A DNA stretch of 64,000 bases. Origin: Tildeniella torsiva UHER 1998/13D. GTDB lineage: Bacteria; Cyanobacteriota; Cyanobacteriia; Phormidesmidales; Phormidesmidaceae. Of this stretch, positions 53,330 to 61,379 are shown one piece after another (position 1 is the stretch's first letter; every line of letters begins with the position of its first letter). The stretch is taken from contig JAHHIH010000017.1 of assembly GCA_019358835.1 (NCBI GenBank), positions 1 through 64,000 on the forward strand, read 5' to 3'. The notes beneath the pieces are model-generated. The model did no database searches. It saw only the letters and a list, made by a program, of their open reading frames with translations, and was not told where the DNA came from. The position numbers and the translations under genes were made by a program.

Positions 53330-54289
53330 CTATTTGAGAAGCGGCAAGACCTTCTCGCCAAAGACCTCGATAAACTGCTGCTGTTCGCGATTGACGTTGT
53401 GCAAAGAAATGGTCTCAAAGCCCAGTTCTATATCCTTTTGCAGCCACTCAATGTGCTGCTGAGGGTCAGCGGAAACGCGCACATGGTGGTACATGTCGTC
53501 GGGTTTGACAAAGGTGGCAGCGGCATCAAACTGGCTAGGCACCCTAAAATCGGCCAGCACCTGGCTTTCAAAAATATTGGTGCGCCACTGGTCGTAGGCC
53601 CCTTGCAGAGCCGTCTCTTGATCGGAGGCGTAGGAGAGCTGCACCTTTAGATACATGGGTTTGTGCTCACCGCCGCCGCGTCGAAAGGCTTCGACTATCT
53701 CCCGCAGTTTGTCTTGGGGGTGAGAAATGGTGATCAAGCCATCGGCCCAGCTCCCCACCCACTCAGCGGTTTTGGGGGTAATGGCGGCCCCCATAATGCG
53801 GGGCGGGTTGGCGGGGCGGGAGTAGAGTTTGGCCTCTTCTACCTGCACTAGACCGTGGTGGGTGACGGTTTCGCCAGCCCAGAGGGCGCGGATCACCTCG
53901 ACGCATTCTTTGAGTCGGGCATTGCGCTCGGCTTTGACCGGCCAGGGCTGGCCGGTAATCGCTTCATTCATCGCCTGGCCGCTGCCGAGGGCGACCCAAA
54001 AGCGATCGCGAAACATTTCCCCCAGGGTCGCTGCCGCCTGGGCAATGATGGCGGGGTGGTAGCGCTGACCGGGGGCACACACAACGCCAAAGGGCAGCGA
54101 GGTTGCCTGCATCGCCGCCCCTAGCCAAGTCCAGGCAAAGCCGCATTCTCCCTGGCGCTCGCTCCAGGGGTGAAAGTGGTCAGAGGAGGTGACAGCGGTA
54201 AAGCCAGCCTGCTCTGCCTGCTGAGCCCAGCCCAGCAGCGCACTGGGAGCAAACTGCTCGTGGGAGGCGTGGTAAGCAAATTTCACCAT
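53330..54289 (-). CDS. LLM-class flavin-dependent oxidoreductase (TIGR03885-like)
   Basis: A 319-residue luciferase-like barrel protein. From ATG 54289 it reads MVKFAYHASHEQFAPSALLGWAQQAEQAGFTAVTSSDHFHPWSERQG..., then GVVCAPGQRYHPAIIAQAAATLGEMFRDRFWVALGSGQ, typical of F420/FMN-dependent LLM enzymes. Cyanobacterial members are usually ascribed to FMN. It lies upstream of the GH13 gene on the same strand (194 bp gap), and this pairing is common in other genomes, so a link to glycan or trehalose metabolism is inferred. The upstream 32 codons of the frame are not part of the family. Confidence 0.85.
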   Translation of the reverse strand: MVKFAYHASHEQFAPSALLGWAQQAEQAGFTAVTSSDHFHPWSERQGECGFAWTWLGAAMQATSLPFGVVCAPGQRYHPAIIAQAAATLGEMFRDRFWVALGSGQAMNEAITGQPWPVKAERNARLKECVEVIRALWAGETVTHHGLVQVEEAKLYSRPANPPRIMGAAITPKTAEWVGSWADGLITISHPQDKLREIVEAFRRGGGEHKPMYLKVQLSYASDQETALQGAYDQWRTNIFESQVLADFRVPSQFDAAATFVKPDDMYHHVRVSADPQQHIEWLQKDIELGFETISLHNVNREQQQFIEVFGEKVLPLLK

Positions 54290-54634
54290 AATTTTGTAGC
54301 CCTGAGCTTGGTTCTGTCTGGCCGGTCTAACCTGGGTTTTATGCCCAACAGTTTTGCAAGAGTGCGATTTTTCAACATCTATCAAATGCGGTAGTTCAGG
54401 CTTTAGAAAGCTGGCTGGCTACAAATCGTGGTGCTGATAATCTTCAGCAGTTTTATTGGGCGAACAGCTTTGGGGAACCGGGCATAGGGGCGATCGCATC
54501 TACACCGAAATGCCTACCAAGCCTGACAGCGAGTTACTGTCCCCATGCACAACCAAGTACGCTGCAAGGCTGCGGCGCGGCTCCCCGACAGGGTAAAATC
54601 TGACGTTGGTTGAGCAACTTGAGAGGACAGACCC

Positions 54635-55996
54635 CTGAAAACCCGCGTAATTATCGTTCGTCACGGGCAGAGCACCTACAATCAGCAAAAGCGCATTCAA
54701 GGCCACTGCGACGAGTCAGAGCTAACCCCGGCGGGCGAGGCCCAGGCGCTGCAAGTGGGTCAGGCGCTGGTGGGCATTCCCTTTGATGCGGTGTGGGCCA
54801 GTCCATTCAAGCGCGCCCGAAAAACGGCAGAAATTATCACGGCAGAACTGCAAAAGGCGACCCCCGACCTGGCGTCACCGACATTTTCAGACAACCTCAA
54901 AGAAATCAGCCTGCCGCTGTGGGAGGGGGTGCCCTTTACCGAGGCCGAGGCTCAACATCCTGAAATCTTTGATCAGTGGCGCACTGACCCCGCCAATATG
55001 GTCATGGCTGTGCCCCAGCCCGATGGCGCGATCGTAGACTTTTACCCCATTCGCGAGCTGTATCAGCAGGCGGCGCGGTTTTGGCCAGAGCTGTTGGCGG
55101 CTTACCAGGGCAAGACTATTCTCATCGTGGCCCACAGCGCCATTAACCGAGCGCTGATTAGCACCGCCATTGGCCTGGGGCCAGAATATTTCAACAACCT
55201 CAACCAGGCCAACTGCAACATCAGCGTGCTCAACTTTGAGGGCGGCTGGGGCAGCCCAGTGCAGGTCGAGGCCATGAACCTGACCAGCCACATGGGGGCA
55301 CCGCTGCCGGAAATGCGGCGCGGCCACAAAGGCCCGCGCATGCTGCTGGTGCGCCACGGCGAAACCGAGTGGAACCGCCAGGGTCGCTTTCAGGGCCAGA
55401 TCGATGTGCCGCTGAACGACAACGGTCGCGCCCAGGGGGCGAAGGCGGCGGAGTTTCTCAAACCCGTGGCGATCGATGCGGCCTACACCAGCTTTATGGC
55501 GCGACCGAAGGAAACGGCAGAAATCATTCTTCAGCACCATCCAGGGCTGACGCTGCACTCGGTGAACGAGCTGCAAGAGATTAGCCACGGCGAATGGGAA
55601 GGGCTCTACGAATCGGAGATCGAGAGCAACTATCCGGGGATGTTGGAGCAGTGGCAGAGTGCTCCCGAAACGGTGCAAATGCCGGGGGGCGAAAACCTGG
55701 AGCAGGTGTGGGTGCGATCGATCGCCGCCTGGAAGGAAATCGTCGCGGCCCACAGCGGCGGCGACACGGTGCAGACCATTCTCGTTGTCGCCCACGATGC
55801 GGTCAACAAGGCGCTGCTCTGCCACGTGCTGGGGATGGGGCCAGAGTCGTTTTGGCGGTTTAAGCAGGGCAATGGGGCGGTGAGCGTGATTGACTACCCT
55901 AACGGCATCGACAGCGCCCCGGTGCTGGTCACGGCCAACATTACCATTCACCTATCGGGCAGCGTGCTCGATAAGACCGCAGCGGGGGCCCTGTGA
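54635..55996 (+). CDS. Tandem histidine phosphatase (two PGM-like domains)
   Basis: A 453-residue protein with two histidine-phosphatase domains. The first has the RHG motif in RVIIVRHGQSTYNQ (H10) and a second His in VAHSAIN (H167); the second has LLVRHGETEWNRQGRFQG (H241) and VVAHDAVNKALL. The motif of domain 1 lies upstream of every ATG/GTG start in the frame except non-catalytic ones, and the frame is closed by TGA at 54620. The only plausible start is CTG 54635, with GAGAGGA at 54621-54627 eight bases before it. It probably dephosphorylates small phosphoesters. The stop overlaps the next gene (GTGA). Confidence 0.85.
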   Translation: MKTRVIIVRHGQSTYNQQKRIQGHCDESELTPAGEAQALQVGQALVGIPFDAVWASPFKRARKTAEIITAELQKATPDLASPTFSDNLKEISLPLWEGVPFTEAEAQHPEIFDQWRTDPANMVMAVPQPDGAIVDFYPIRELYQQAARFWPELLAAYQGKTILIVAHSAINRALISTAIGLGPEYFNNLNQANCNISVLNFEGGWGSPVQVEAMNLTSHMGAPLPEMRRGHKGPRMLLVRHGETEWNRQGRFQGQIDVPLNDNGRAQGAKAAEFLKPVAIDAAYTSFMARPKETAEIILQHHPGLTLHSVNELQEISHGEWEGLYESEIESNYPGMLEQWQSAPETVQMPGGENLEQVWVRSIAAWKEIVAAHSGGDTVQTILVVAHDAVNKALLCHVLGMGPESFWRFKQGNGAVSVIDYPNGIDSAPVLVTANITIHLSGSVLDKTAAGAL

Positions 55997-57291
55997 CCGA
56001 GGTTGTTGGGAGCGGGGCGCAGCTAATTCAGCAGGTGCGGGTGCTGGATGCGGTGACCCAGACCGATCAGGTCGCCGATGTGCTGGTGCAGGACGGTGTG
56101 GTGACGGAAATCGCCGCATCTCTGACCGTCATCCCCGCCAGCGCTGAAATGGTTCAGGGCCAGGGAAAGGTCTTGCTGCCGGGCCTGGTCGATCTCTACA
56201 GCCACTCGGGGGAGCCGGGCCACGAGCCGAGGGAAACCCTGGCCTCGCTGCTGGCAGCGGGGCAGGCGGGCGGCTTTACCCGACTGGGCATTTTGCCGAA
56301 TACCGAGCCTGCGATCGACCATCCGGCAATGGTCGAGAAGCTGCTGGGGCGGCGAGCAACCCTTGCCCAAACTAATCCCTCTCTACCGCATCTATATCCC
56401 TGGGGTGCGCTGACCCAGGGTGCCCAGGGCCAGCAAATGGTGGAGTTGGTGGAGCTGTCTGAGGCGGCGATCGCAGGCTTTGCCGACGGTCGAGCGATTC
56501 AAAATCCACTACTGACCCAGCGGCTGTTGCAGTACCTAAAGCCCTTGGGTAAGCCGGTGGCGCTGTACTGCTGCGATCGCACCCTGCGCGACAGCGGCGT
56601 GGCCCGCGAAGGCCCGTTTTCGCTGATCTACGGCCTGGTGGGCGACCCGGCCAGCTCTGAGACCGCCGCCCTGGCGGCGCTGTTGGAATGCGTCGCCGAG
56701 GTGGGCACCCCCGTTCACCTGATGCGGATTTCTACGGGGCGCGGGGTCGAGCTGGTGCGCCAGGCCAAGGAGCGCGGCTTGCCTGTCACCGCCAGCACCA
56801 CCTGGATGCATCTGCTGTGGAGCGCCAAGGATCTGGGTGGCTACGACCCCAACCTGCGCTTGTCGCCGCCGTTGGGCAATCCCGAAGACCAGGCGGCGCT
56901 GATTGAGGGGGTGAAGGCGGGGGTGGTGGATGCGATCGCGATCGACCATACTCCCCACACCTACGAAGACAAAACCGTGGGCTTTCCTTCGGCCCCGCCT
57001 GGAGCCATTGGCCTGGAGCTGGCCTTGGGCATTTTGTGGGATACCTTTGTCACCCAGGGCGACTGGTCGCCGCTGACGCTGGTGCAGGCGCTGAGCACAA
57101 ACTCTGCTGCGTGCTGGGGTCAGACGCCGCCGACTATTCAGCCCCAGCAGCCTGCGGAAATGATTTTGTTTGACCCCGGCACTACCTGGACGGTTACGCC
57201 CTCAACCCTGTGCTCTTTATCTGCCAATACCCCCTGGTTGGGGAAAGCGATCCCCGGTCGAGTTCTGCGTACTTGGGTGCCGCCGCGTTAG
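55993..57291 (+). CDS. Dihydroorotase homologue without full metal site (PyrC'-like)
   Basis: A 432-residue amidohydrolase-fold protein starting at GTG, overlapping the phosphatase stop. The canonical VDxHxHxREPG is VDLYSHSGEPG: the first His is Y69 and the substrate Arg is G73, while H71 remains. The HAED position is YCCD (192-195), and the second His of HxxHxST is R245 in VHLMRIST. Later AIDHTPHTYED is kept. So several metal ligands are lost, as in non-catalytic PyrC' partners of aspartate transcarbamoylase. Catalysis is unlikely; a role as structural partner or regulator is inferred. The same variant occurs in other cyanobacteria. Confidence 0.85.
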   Translation: MTEVVGSGAQLIQQVRVLDAVTQTDQVADVLVQDGVVTEIAASLTVIPASAEMVQGQGKVLLPGLVDLYSHSGEPGHEPRETLASLLAAGQAGGFTRLGILPNTEPAIDHPAMVEKLLGRRATLAQTNPSLPHLYPWGALTQGAQGQQMVELVELSEAAIAGFADGRAIQNPLLTQRLLQYLKPLGKPVALYCCDRTLRDSGVAREGPFSLIYGLVGDPASSETAALAALLECVAEVGTPVHLMRISTGRGVELVRQAKERGLPVTASTTWMHLLWSAKDLGGYDPNLRLSPPLGNPEDQAALIEGVKAGVVDAIAIDHTPHTYEDKTVGFPSAPPGAIGLELALGILWDTFVTQGDWSPLTLVQALSTNSAACWGQTPPTIQPQQPAEMILFDPGTTWTVTPSTLCSLSANTPWLGKAIPGRVLRTWVPPR

Positions 57292-57365
57292 CCGCCTTTT
57301 ACTTACTCAACCTCAATTTGGGTTAGGCATAGTTAGCGATGTTCCCCGGCAGCCCTTTTCCCCCA

Positions 57366-57390
57366 GCCCCTCTCCCACAAGGAGAGGGGC
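57366..57390. repeat. Perfect hairpin repeat GCCCCTCTCC
   Basis: GCCCCTCTCC-CACAA-GGAGAGGGGC, a 10-bp perfect stem. The same unit type (cccctctccc) is seen at 43126-43165. It lies between pyrC' and a decayed locus and may end the pyrC' transcript. Confidence 0.65.
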
Positions 57391-57494
57391 CACAACGCCA
57401 GCCAAGCGAAGGCACACAGCGGTTGCAATGCCGGGCTTATCCCAAACTCAGGTTACTCACTTAGCTCAACCTGACTATTGGATTCACCAGCCTG

Positions 57495-57635
57495 ATGTTG
57501 CGTAGGTTAGAGCATTAGCGGCAGCGTTCGAAAAGGCCGGGTTTGAGGAACGATAAGGCAGAGGCTTTTGCCAGTGAGGCCATCACGGTCTATCGACGGC
57601 GCAAAGGCAACCCCTTTGAGGACCCTGGATCATGA
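57495..57635 (+). pseudogene. Small gene remnant with frameshifts
   Basis: Protein-like sequence is spread over two frames: ATG 57495 gives MLRRLE, then another frame gives ALAAAFEKAGFEE, and from about 57549 the first frame continues NDKAEAFASEAITVYRRRKGNPF and ends EDPGS with TGA at 57633-57635. Compensating indels around 57510 and 57548 would restore about 46 codons. The TGA overlaps the ATG of the next gene (ATGA), as in coupled pairs. No family was recognised. Confidence 0.45.
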
Positions 57636-58254
57636 TGCAACACGAGCCCCCGCCAGTTTGGCAGACTGCTTTGTTTCACATCCTGCTATCGGTGATTTCT
57701 GGAGCAACGAGTGTCATGTTTGGTGGCACGATCGCTGCCTTGAGAAACGGGGCCGCTCGCGTGACGGAGGCCTGTGGTATGGGCATTGCGGGTTGCGGAG
57801 CCTCACAGCACTGGGCTATGTGGAGTTTGCAGTGGCTGTTCTCTTCTATGCCGGAATCATGAATAGCCTGATTTTGGGGAGTATCCATGGGTCTGCAATG
57901 ACCTCTACGCGGGGTTCAGACCTGTCATTGGTACTGATTAGATGGATGGGACGTAATCTCGATGCTGCCAAAGCTTCACCTCGCGTCAAGCAGGGGCTGA
58001 TATTGAGCGTGCTGCTTGGCCTGCTCGGGGTCATGGCTAGTGCTGCGATCGGGGGAGCCGTTGGTGGGTTTGTGTACGGCAACTTTATCACTGGTCTGGG
58101 AGCCGCCCATGGGGTTTCTGCTGTTGGCTGGCTCTTTGGCATCATGTTTGGCCTGACTGCTGCTGCATTCAGTGCAATGCTGTTTGGCGGCATTTCTGGA
58201 GTCGTCTCAGGCGTGATGCTGCGGCACCAACCGCGATCGCCCAGGCGGTCTTGA
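57632..58254 (+). pseudogene. Membrane protein gene split by a frameshift
   Basis: From ATG 57632 the frame reads MMQHEPPPVWQTALFHILLSV... and becomes unrelated after about 57800 (GIAGCG), ending by 57862. The adjacent frame takes over with SLTALGYVEFAVAVLFYAG and runs to 58254, with two more hydrophobic segments (GLILSVLLGLLGVMASAAIGG and GWLFGIMFGLTAAAFSAMLFGG). One lost base near 57785-57810 would join both halves into a 207-residue polytopic membrane protein. Either it is a true pseudogene or a sequence error. No family was recognised. Confidence 0.6.
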
Positions 58255-58295
58255 GAGAACGTTTGAACAGTCTGATTTCTTGAAGCGAAAATGAA

Positions 58296-58334
58296 GATCC
58301 CCCTGATCCCTTTTCAAGGGGGATCAGGGGGATC
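58296..58334. terminator. 15-bp perfect hairpin gatccccctgatccc
   Basis: GATCCCCCTGATCCC and its complement with a nine-base loop (58296-58310 and 58320-58334). The sequence type recurs in many cyanobacterial genomes as a dispersed palindrome. It lies between a decayed gene and the 58385 gene, convergent, so it may end both transcripts. Confidence 0.6.
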
Positions 58335-58384
58335 AGCAGGCGACTAAAAGCTACAGCAGATCGCTTTTAAACGCCCTCTTGGGG

Positions 58385-58750
58385 TTAAGCAACGTTCATA
58401 GTATTGGCGGTGCGGCGAGTGCGCTTTTGGCGGTCAGATTTGCGGCGGCCTCCGGCCATTTCGTATTCAGAGCTGTCTTTTCCATAGCGAACGCCGAAGC
58501 CGGAGAGCATGTGGTCAGAAAAATCCATTAGCTTGCGCTCGGCCATCAGCATGTCGTTGTAGGCACCGTCTACCATCGACAGCATGCGGTTGTAGGCCAT
58601 GAGCTTTTCTTGCATAGTCTGAATGTGCTCTTCATAGGCTTCTATGGTGTAGCCGTTACCAAAATCAACAGCCCTGGTGACAGACTGCATACCGGCGAGG
58701 CGGCGATGGGCTTTTTCTAGAGTTGGGGAACTTCTCTTTTGTCTAGGCAT
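58385..58750 (-). CDS. Conserved small hypothetical protein
   Basis: A 121-residue protein starting MPRQKRSSPTLEKAHRRLAGMQSV. The body is helical with LDFGNGYTIEAYEEHIQTMQ-like pattern and many Met (MLSMVDGAYNDMLMAERKLMDFSDHMLSGFGVRYGKDSSEYEMAGG). The C-terminal tail is basic (RRKSDRQKRTRR). A basic tail and coiled helices could bind nucleic acid, but nothing supports this beyond composition. The longer frame upstream (to 58870) is not used. Confidence 0.62.
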   Translation of the reverse strand: MPRQKRSSPTLEKAHRRLAGMQSVTRAVDFGNGYTIEAYEEHIQTMQEKLMAYNRMLSMVDGAYNDMLMAERKLMDFSDHMLSGFGVRYGKDSSEYEMAGGRRKSDRQKRTRRTANTMNVA

Positions 58751-59386
58751 TTGGGTGTCTCCACAATAAAAACGGTAAGACTGAGTTTTGCAGCAGTCGG
58801 GTAATGGATTTGGCAATCTCAACGGGCTTTTATAGGTAACTAAAAAAGCGTTATGGCTTACCGTTTCCAAGATGCATCCCTGGATTTGTGCGGCTCAGTT
58901 ATTTACCCAATTTAGGCGGCAGAAAAGGGCAATTGCTTGAGTAGCTATTCGGAATTGCCGATGTCTCAAATTTCTCCGCTAGATCTGTGTAGATACGGAA
59001 AATTAGCGCTGAGATGCAAGCCATAGTCGCTAATGCCTGGGCGTTTGGTCAAACCGGGTAGGCAATGTGGACTATTGCTTATACGTTAGTAGCTATGGCT
59101 TAAGCAATGCTAATTCTTAGGGCTTAGGCTCTGTGGTTAGTACGGAGGTGGGTTTTGATAGGGTTGGCGATCGGTCAAATCTTTGGGTCAACTATAGGCA
59201 TTTTTTAAGCGTTAGTTTATATTGCTTAAGCGCTAGTTATAATTCGTGTGCTTTTTCCTCGCTCACCTCAGTAAATCAAGGGTGGGTGGTAAGTAAATGG
59301 GATGGCTGGTAGTGCCCACTACTGATGCAAGATCCCAGCGTAGATGTAAATATCATTTGCAGTTTCTTAGCCAGAACGTCGGACGA
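58751..59386. other. Divergent intergenic region with three TTAAGCGYTAGT-like sites
   Basis: About 640 bases between two divergent genes without a supported gene. Three related sites are seen: TTATACGTTAGT (59079-59090), TTAAGCGTTAGT (59205-59216) and TTAAGCGCTAGT (59226-59237). The last two are 21 bases apart, two helical turns. They are candidate regulator sites. Confidence 0.4.
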
Positions 59387-59953
59387 ATGCCTACACACAA
59401 AAAAGGGCTGGAAGCCGTGATACCCGACAGAATTCAAACTGAACGACTCCTACTGCGGCCTTGGGTGCTCGAGGATGTGGGTGATGTTCTTCTCTATGCG
59501 ACGGACGAGGAGTGGGGGCGATTTTTGCCGCTTCCTCAGCCCTATGGAGAGGAAGACGCTCGCAGATTCGTCGCAACCCAAGTGCTGTTGAATTGGCATG
59601 AGCACCCTTCCTGGGCCATAGAGCACCAGGGTTCCGTACTTGGCGGCATCAATATGCGTCTGTTCTTGGGTGGGCGCATCGGCGAGATCGGCTACTCTAT
59701 CTCCAGGTCGCACTGGCGACGCGGCTTTGCTACGGAGGCAGCACGCGCAGTCGTGAATTCCGCCTTCCACAGTTGCCCTGACCTATTGAAGTTGAGGGCT
59801 ATGGCGGATTTTCGCAACCAAGCATCCATTCGGGTACTAGAGAAGATTCCCATGCAGCGGGAGGGTGTTCTACGCTTAAACCAGCTTACCCGCGACCAAC
59901 TCGTTGATGAGGTCTGGTTCGGCCTCTTGCGATCGGAATGGATTCCCGATTGA
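59387..59953 (+). CDS. GNAT-family N-acetyltransferase
   Basis: A 188-residue acetyltransferase of the RimJ/RimL type: TERLLLRPWVLEDVGDVLLYATDEEWGRFLPLP, the acetyl-CoA loop GEIGYSISRSHWRRGFATEAARAVV, and the closing NQASIRVLEKIPMQREGVLRLNQ. It probably modifies a protein N-terminus, an antibiotic or a small amine. The ATG at 59387 is the natural start; the upstream 30 codons lack family sequence. It precedes the beta-lactamase-like gene by 149 bp on the same strand. Confidence 0.85.
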   Translation: MPTHKKGLEAVIPDRIQTERLLLRPWVLEDVGDVLLYATDEEWGRFLPLPQPYGEEDARRFVATQVLLNWHEHPSWAIEHQGSVLGGINMRLFLGGRIGEIGYSISRSHWRRGFATEAARAVVNSAFHSCPDLLKLRAMADFRNQASIRVLEKIPMQREGVLRLNQLTRDQLVDEVWFGLLRSEWIPD

Positions 59954-60102
59954 GTCTTTTTCAGTGCTTTGACGACAGCGAGCAGTGCGGACGAGACCAG
60001 TTTGCTAACTCCTTTACCGTAGAGGACAGTATTAGGGTAGGCAATGCCCACTTTCAATGACCTTGTAAATGGGCAGAACGATAGTATTGGGAGGCAGCTG
60101 AG

Positions 60103-61149
60103 ATGGCTATAGATCAAGCCGAGATCGAGCAAATATTGAATATTTCTATTGAAGAGCAGGCTTTTTCAGGGGTTATCTCTATTCGTCAAAAGGATCATGT
60201 TCTCTATGCGAGAGCGGCAGGCTATGCCGATCGGAGCAACAAGATCGAGAATTCGCTAGAAACACGCTTCGGCATCGCTTCAGGAACAAAATTCTTCACC
60301 GCCTTAGCTATTGGCAAACTAATTGAGGCTCAGAAACTCTCGTTTTCCACTCCACTGAAGGATTGTATCACTCTCGATTTCCCACGCTATTCCCAGGAGA
60401 TCACGATACAGCACTTGCTCACCCATACATCTGGTATTCCTGACTACTATGATGAAGACAGAATAGAAGACTTTGACAACGTTACCCTCAGCATCCCATG
60501 GTATTCCTTGAGAGGGCCAAAAGACTACCTAGCTACATTTCCAGATGAGGCGATGAAATTCGCACCTGGAGAACGGTTCTCCTATTCAAATGGCGGCTAT
60601 ATCCTTCTGGGAGTAGTGATTGAAGAACTGACTGGCATGAAGTATCAGGATTTTGTTGAACAGGCCATATTTAAGGCGATCGGCATGAATCACTCCGGAT
60701 ATTTCGCGCTGAATAAACTTCCCGAAAAGACGGCGATGGGTTATGTGGAAGAAGAGAATAGCTGGCGAACGAATATCTATAATCTTCCCATTGTCGGGGC
60801 ATCCGATGGAGGGGCATTTACAACAGTGGACGATATCACGACTTTATGGAAGGTATTCTGGGGTTATCAGATCTTGCCGAAAGAACTAGTCGAGATCTAT
60901 GCCCAGCCTTATGTGAAAGCTGAGACGGAAGGTGAGCATACGTATTACGGTCACGGGCTCTGGATCTGTGAGAAAGAGGATTGCAACCGTGAAGAATACA
61001 TTATCGGTTGCGACGCGGGGGTTTCATTCATGTCGACTGTAAATCGCGTCAACGAGATGCAGGTTACTGTGATATCCAATACTACCGATGGAGCATGGTC
61101 AATGTTGAGAGATATTGATGCCACCTTGAAGGAAGAAAGCGTGCGGTGA
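60103..61149 (+). CDS. Serine hydrolase, class-C beta-lactamase fold
   Basis: A 348-residue protein. Active-site Ser-x-x-Lys is S60-GTK63, and the Tyr motif is Y161-S-N163; the LLTHTSGIPDYYD stretch and GHGLWI (third motif region) are present. No signal peptide, so it is cytosolic and may be an esterase or D-aminopeptidase rather than a beta-lactamase. The gene is AT-richer than its neighbours and has almost no HIP1 sites, suggesting transfer. It stands alone. Confidence 0.84.
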   Translation: MAIDQAEIEQILNISIEEQAFSGVISIRQKDHVLYARAAGYADRSNKIENSLETRFGIASGTKFFTALAIGKLIEAQKLSFSTPLKDCITLDFPRYSQEITIQHLLTHTSGIPDYYDEDRIEDFDNVTLSIPWYSLRGPKDYLATFPDEAMKFAPGERFSYSNGGYILLGVVIEELTGMKYQDFVEQAIFKAIGMNHSGYFALNKLPEKTAMGYVEEENSWRTNIYNLPIVGASDGGAFTTVDDITTLWKVFWGYQILPKELVEIYAQPYVKAETEGEHTYYGHGLWICEKEDCNREEYIIGCDAGVSFMSTVNRVNEMQVTVISNTTDGAWSMLRDIDATLKEESVR

Positions 61150-61379
61150 TGGAAGGCCGCCTAAGGTGGTCTCACACATACTAGAAGCGACAGATCCTTC
61201 AATGCTGAGTAAACGTAAGATCGTTAAAATCCAATCATACGGAGCGATCTGACAAGTTAAATGTAGCGGATGGTAGAAAGCTGCTAATGGATTGCCGAGG
61301 TTCTCACTTCACTGTTCGCTGGCCGAGACCTGTCTATGGGCGATCGCTAACTTCCTAAACGAACTGGCCAGCACTATAT

